A stretch of DNA of 40,368 nucleotides, taken from IMG/VR virus record IMGVR_UViG_3300049440_000162, positions 1 to 40,368 of that record. One strand, 5' to 3'. The position numbers and the translations under genes are program-made. Positions 37,101 through 40,368 of this stretch are shown here, piece by piece. The notes under the pieces were generated by a model. That model did not search any database and was not told where the DNA came from. It saw nothing but the letters and a program-made list of their open reading frames with translations. Origin of the DNA: a virus. Position 1 is the stretch's first letter; the number at the start of each line of letters is the position of its first letter.

Positions 37101-40100
37101 GTGCCTGATTCCCTCGTCCGGGTACAACTGCAGGCGACCGGCGCGGACCAGATCCTGGCGACGCTGCGTGCGGTGCGGCAGGAAGTGGCGCTGCTCGGGC
37201 AGCAGAGCGCGCGCATCAACCTGGCCGCGAACACGACCGTCGTCAACCAGCAACTCGGGCAGGTCACGACCCAACTGACGCGCATCAATGCGATAACGGC
37301 ACGGGCGCGCGTGGACGTCGATACGTCGCAGGCCGAGAGCAGACTCTCCGGGCTGGAATCCAAGGTCTCGTCGCTGATGACCGGCACCCTGGCGGCAGCC
37401 GGGGCGATTATTGGCGTGCAGATCACGCGCGGCATCGGCGCGGCGACCGACGCCATCGTCGGCTTCAACAGCACGCTCGAACAGACGCGCATCGCCTTTA
37501 CCTCGCTCTTCGGTTCCGCCTCGCGGGCGAACGACTTCATGGCGCAGTTGCAGGACTTCGCCAAGAAGACTCCGTTTGACTTCGAGGCCGTCAATCACTA
37601 TGCGCAGCGCCTGCTCGCGGTCGGCTTCGCGGCAAAGGATGTGATCCCCGACCTGACCGCGATGGGCAATGCCGTCGCCGCCGCTGGCGGCAACTCCGAG
37701 ACGCTCGACCGCGTGACGCTCGCGCTCGGTCAGATGCACGGCAGTGTGAAACTGACCGCCCAGGACATGAACCAGCTGATCCAGGCGAATATCCCCGCCT
37801 GGCGCTTGCTCGCGGACCAGATCGGCGTCACCGAGGCGCAGGCGCGGAAGATGGCGGACGCCGGCAAGATCTCCGGCGCGGACGCCTCTGCGGCGATCAT
37901 TGCCGCCATGAGTCAGCAGAACGTCGGCCTGATGGACCAGATGTCGAAGACGTTTGCGGGCCGGCTGGAAAACCTCAAAGACACCTTCCGCAGTGAAATG
38001 GCGGATCTCGGCAAGCCGCTCTTCGAGGAGCTGTCGAAGGCGGTCGATCTGGCGAGCGAGGCGCTGGCGTCGCCGAAGTTCAAGCAGGCCGCGCTGGACA
38101 TGGTCAACGACCTGACGGCCATCACGCGCGCCGCCGAATCAGTTGGCACCGCCTTTGGGAAGATCCCGCCCGGCGTCTCCTCCTTCCTCGAGGGCGCGCT
38201 CGCTCCCGGCCACGCGCTGATTGGCGCCATCAAGTCACTGGGGGCCGGGCCCAACCTGCCGGGCATGACCGTCCCTGAACCGCCCGCCGCCGCAGGCGAA
38301 GCCCCCGGCGGTGGCGCCGCATTGCTCCAGCAGCGCGCGGCCACCGGCATCATGACGGACTTGACGAATCAGGTACGCACGGGCGCGATGACGGCCGACC
38401 AGGCGCGCCAGCAGTGGCGGGCGCTCTCCGAGACGTTCGGCGGGCTCTTCGGCAATGCCTCGGATCTCTCGCGCCTCTTCAGCGGCGAACTCAACCAGGC
38501 GATCGCGGACCATATCACGCAGGTCAATGACGCGACGGCCGCGCATGAGCGGTTGCAGGACACGCTCAAGCAGGCGGGCCAGGCCCAGGCACTCGGGGCT
38601 TCCTCCGAGGATGTCGGTCGCGCGATCTTCGGCATCACGGGCACGGGTGCGCAGGCGACGCCCGAGCAGATCCAGCGGGCGAAACAGGACATTCAGGACC
38701 TGACGACCGCCTATCAGCGCGCCGCCTCCGTGATCGGCACGGTCGATCTCGCGCACGGCATCGCCGGCTTCGCGGCGGTCGCGCCCGACCTCGCCCGCGC
38801 CCGTGACAGTCTGCGCGACCTCGGCCAGAGCAACCAGGCACTCGACAACCTCGCCTCGCTCGCCACCCAGTTCAAGTCCCTCACCGACGCCACGGATGCG
38901 GCGACGACCGCGTACCGCGGCTTCATGCTCACGCTCACGGAGACCGACCAGAAGATCCAGCAACTGAGCACCTTCCGCGGACAGGTGACGGCCGCAGTCA
39001 GCGATGCCGACCGCCGGCGGTCACTCGGGATTGCCACGCCGGAAGACCTGACGCTGCTCGCGAACTATAAAAATATCCTCGCCAACATCGACACGATGAA
39101 GACGGGATTGCAGCGGAACGCCACGGGCGACATCCTCGGCATCGCGGCGAACTACCCCGACCTGAAGAAGAGCGACGACACGCTGCGGGACATGATCGGC
39201 AAGCTCGGCGGCCCGCAGCAGCTCGAGATCGATGTCAAGACGAACACGGACAAGGCGCTCGAGCAGATCAACGACCTGCTGACGAAACCGCATCAGGCAA
39301 CGATTGACGTCCAGATCGCCACCCATCTGACGGGGCTGCCGCCTGCACTCGCGAACATCATCGCGAGTGCCGCTGGCGCACAAGCGGTGGGAGGGGCCAG
39401 CGATGGCGGCTACGCGCGGCCGACGACGCAACGCCTGGTCGGCGGCGGCCCGTACGGCAGTGGCACGCTCTATCAACCGGGCGGCGCGATCGGCAGCGCT
39501 GGCGGCGGTGGGGCTGGCTGGAACCAGTTCCAACCGCTCTCGCAGGCACAGTACGGCGGCATCGTCTCCTCCGGGCCGCTGGCGAACCCGCAGGTCTATG
39601 CCGGGGTGATGGCTGCGGCGCAGGAGTACAACGTCGATCCGCGCGCCTTACTCGCCTTCGTCAAAAATGAGGGCGTTGCGCCATCGCTTGCTGCCGTCAA
39701 CAACTTCGGCGGCATCAAGGGAAAAGGCGGTCCGGCCGCGCCCGCGAATGAAGGCGGCACCTACGCCGCGTACAGCAGTCCCGCCGATTTCTTCCGCTCG
39801 CTGGCCGCGAATCTCACCACCGGCGCCTACGCGGGCGACTATCAGTCGGGCAATCTCGCGGCCGTGCGCCAGCGGTACGTGGCCGGAAGTGCGACACCGA
39901 GCGCAGCGCAGCAAGCGAACATCGCGAACACCGTTTCCTCCTACAACGACCTCGTGCAGCAATACCCGTCAGGCGCTGGTGGCGTGATCACGCCGCAGGT
40001 GCCGGGGTCGTCAACGCTGACCAGTCGCGTGTCCCTGACGCAGCCGACACCGATTCAGGCGGGCGCGGGTCAGACGGTAACGCCCAATCAGGTCGCGGCC

Positions 40101-40368
40101 ATGCGCAAGCGTGCGAACGAACTCGCGGGCAGCGCCTATGTCTACGGCGGCGGTCATTCCAGCCAGGATGCGGGCGGGTTCGACTGTTCCGGCTACGTGA
40201 TCGAAGTGCTGCGCGCCGGCGGTATCAACGCGCCCTTCACCGATGCCGGTGGGCTCTACAAGTGGGCACAGACGGCGGAGGGATCGAAGCTCCTCGACGC
40301 CGCGGGCATCCAACTGGGCTTCTACAATCCCGGCGCCGGCGGCATGAACGAGCATGTTGGTATTAACA
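37101..40368 (+). CDS. Tape-measure protein, N-terminal part (continues at base 1)
   Basis: This is the first 1,089 codons of the tape measure, from GTG 37101 (AGGAG upstream) to the window end. Residues about 1-110 are coiled coil; about 110-320 form the conserved tape-measure N-terminal domain (TLEQTRIAFTSLFGSASRAN and DFMAQLQDFAKKTPFDFEAV). A long helical middle follows. Residues about 830-960 form a glucosaminidase-like domain (YNVDPRALLAFVKNEG, NNFGGIKGKGG). Residues about 1000-1085 are an NlpC/P60-like domain with catalytic Cys in FDCSGYVIEV and His across the junction. The domains would thin the host wall as DNA enters. With bases 1-1845 the full length is about 1,693 residues. Confidence 0.9.
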   Translation, partial: MPDSLVRVQLQATGADQILATLRAVRQEVALLGQQSARINLAANTTVVNQQLGQVTTQLTRINAITARARVDVDTSQAESRLSGLESKVSSLMTGTLAAAGAIIGVQITRGIGAATDAIVGFNSTLEQTRIAFTSLFGSASRANDFMAQLQDFAKKTPFDFEAVNHYAQRLLAVGFAAKDVIPDLTAMGNAVAAAGGNSETLDRVTLALGQMHGSVKLTAQDMNQLIQANIPAWRLLADQIGVTEAQARKMADAGKISGADASAAIIAAMSQQNVGLMDQMSKTFAGRLENLKDTFRSEMADLGKPLFEELSKAVDLASEALASPKFKQAALDMVNDLTAITRAAESVGTAFGKIPPGVSSFLEGALAPGHALIGAIKSLGAGPNLPGMTVPEPPAAAGEAPGGGAALLQQRAATGIMTDLTNQVRTGAMTADQARQQWRALSETFGGLFGNASDLSRLFSGELNQAIADHITQVNDATAAHERLQDTLKQAGQAQALGASSEDVGRAIFGITGTGAQATPEQIQRAKQDIQDLTTAYQRAASVIGTVDLAHGIAGFAAVAPDLARARDSLRDLGQSNQALDNLASLATQFKSLTDATDAATTAYRGFMLTLTETDQKIQQLSTFRGQVTAAVSDADRRRSLGIATPEDLTLLANYKNILANIDTMKTGLQRNATGDILGIAANYPDLKKSDDTLRDMIGKLGGPQQLEIDVKTNTDKALEQINDLLTKPHQATIDVQIATHLTGLPPALANIIASAAGAQAVGGASDGGYARPTTQRLVGGGPYGSGTLYQPGGAIGSAGGGGAGWNQFQPLSQAQYGGIVSSGPLANPQVYAGVMAAAQEYNVDPRALLAFVKNEGVAPSLAAVNNFGGIKGKGGPAAPANEGGTYAAYSSPADFFRSLAANLTTGAYAGDYQSGNLAAVRQRYVAGSATPSAAQQANIANTVSSYNDLVQQYPSGAGGVITPQVPGSSTLTSRVSLTQPTPIQAGAGQTVTPNQVAAMRKRANELAGSAYVYGGGHSSQDAGGFDCSGYVIEVLRAGGINAPFTDAGGLYKWAQTAEGSKLLDAAGIQLGFYNPGAGGMNEHVGIN
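40338..40368. repeat. Terminal direct repeat, right copy
   Basis: Matches bases 1-31 at 30 of 31 positions and keeps the tape-measure frame across the junction, so the genome is about 40,337 bases when closed. Confidence 0.85.

Noticed and set aside
1-40368. tRNA or tmRNA genes
   Set aside because: No cloverleaf with a T-loop GTTCGA-type motif and acceptor pairing was recognised by eye; a covariance search could still find one.

Overview
The window looks like one essentially complete genome of a GC-rich, tailed, siphovirus-like phage with HK97-type head genes, linearised inside its tape-measure gene. The last 31 bases (40338-40368) repeat the first 31 with one mismatch. Joining the ends fuses the reading frame open at the right end to the one open at the left end, giving a tape-measure protein of about 1,693 residues. 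The unit genome would be about 40.34 kb. The host cannot be named from sequence alone. High GC, Shine-Dalgarno sites and a tail carrying its own wall hydrolases fit a GC-rich Gram-positive or Chloroflexota-like bacterium, but this is inference.

Layout. (1) 24.7-40.4 kb and 0-5.8 kb: packaging, head and tail genes, all rightward: two tandem ParB-methyltransferase fusions, small and large terminase, portal, prohead protease, major capsid, head-tail connectors, tail terminator, tail tube, a tail-assembly chaperone pair with a programmed -1 frameshift, tape measure, distal tail protein, and fibre or minor tail proteins including an SGNH hydrolase. (2) 5.8-10.8 kb: a large tail-tip protein, small membrane proteins, a two-domain endolysin and an LLH-like holin, closed by a terminator. 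(3) 10.9-11.5 kb: two leftward accessory genes. (4) 11.7-13.9 kb: a rightward cassette of small regulatory and zinc-ribbon genes, tightly coupled. (5) 14.1-16.1 kb: leftward genes: XRE repressor, HTH-coiled-coil protein, HNH nuclease and a winged-helix replication-type protein that contains iteron-like repeats. (6) 16.1-24.6 kb: the rightward early operon, starting from a near-consensus promoter interlocked with the repressor promoter: ribbon-helix-helix protein, DNA-binding proteins, RecT/Bet-like annealase, metallopeptidase, replication initiator, helicase-loader-like protein, VRR-NUC nuclease, Phd/YefM-like antitoxin, VUT/YhhQ-like queuosine-precursor transporter, XF1762/GNAT-like protein, zinc ribbons and a late-regulator-like HTH protein.

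The most unusual signal is a family of about 14 dispersed hairpin elements, mostly of 55-58 nt, 11 of them between 16.5 and 22.9 kb. Each has 15-17 bp arms that differ from copy to copy yet stay complementary. Between the arms lies a 20-26 nt core with its own covarying stem and a bulged C found in every core that can be folded. Copies sit between genes and inside genes, including two in the RecT-like gene. Two copies, and a truncated third, carry a second hairpin placed at the same position of the outer core. One 55-nt copy breaks a reading frame that is restored exactly when it is removed. The family behaves like a mobile or structure-selected palindromic element, and I do not recognise it as a described one.

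There is a clear immunity region but no recognisable integrase or partition ATPase, so the lifestyle (plasmid-like temperate, defective temperate or virulent) is open.
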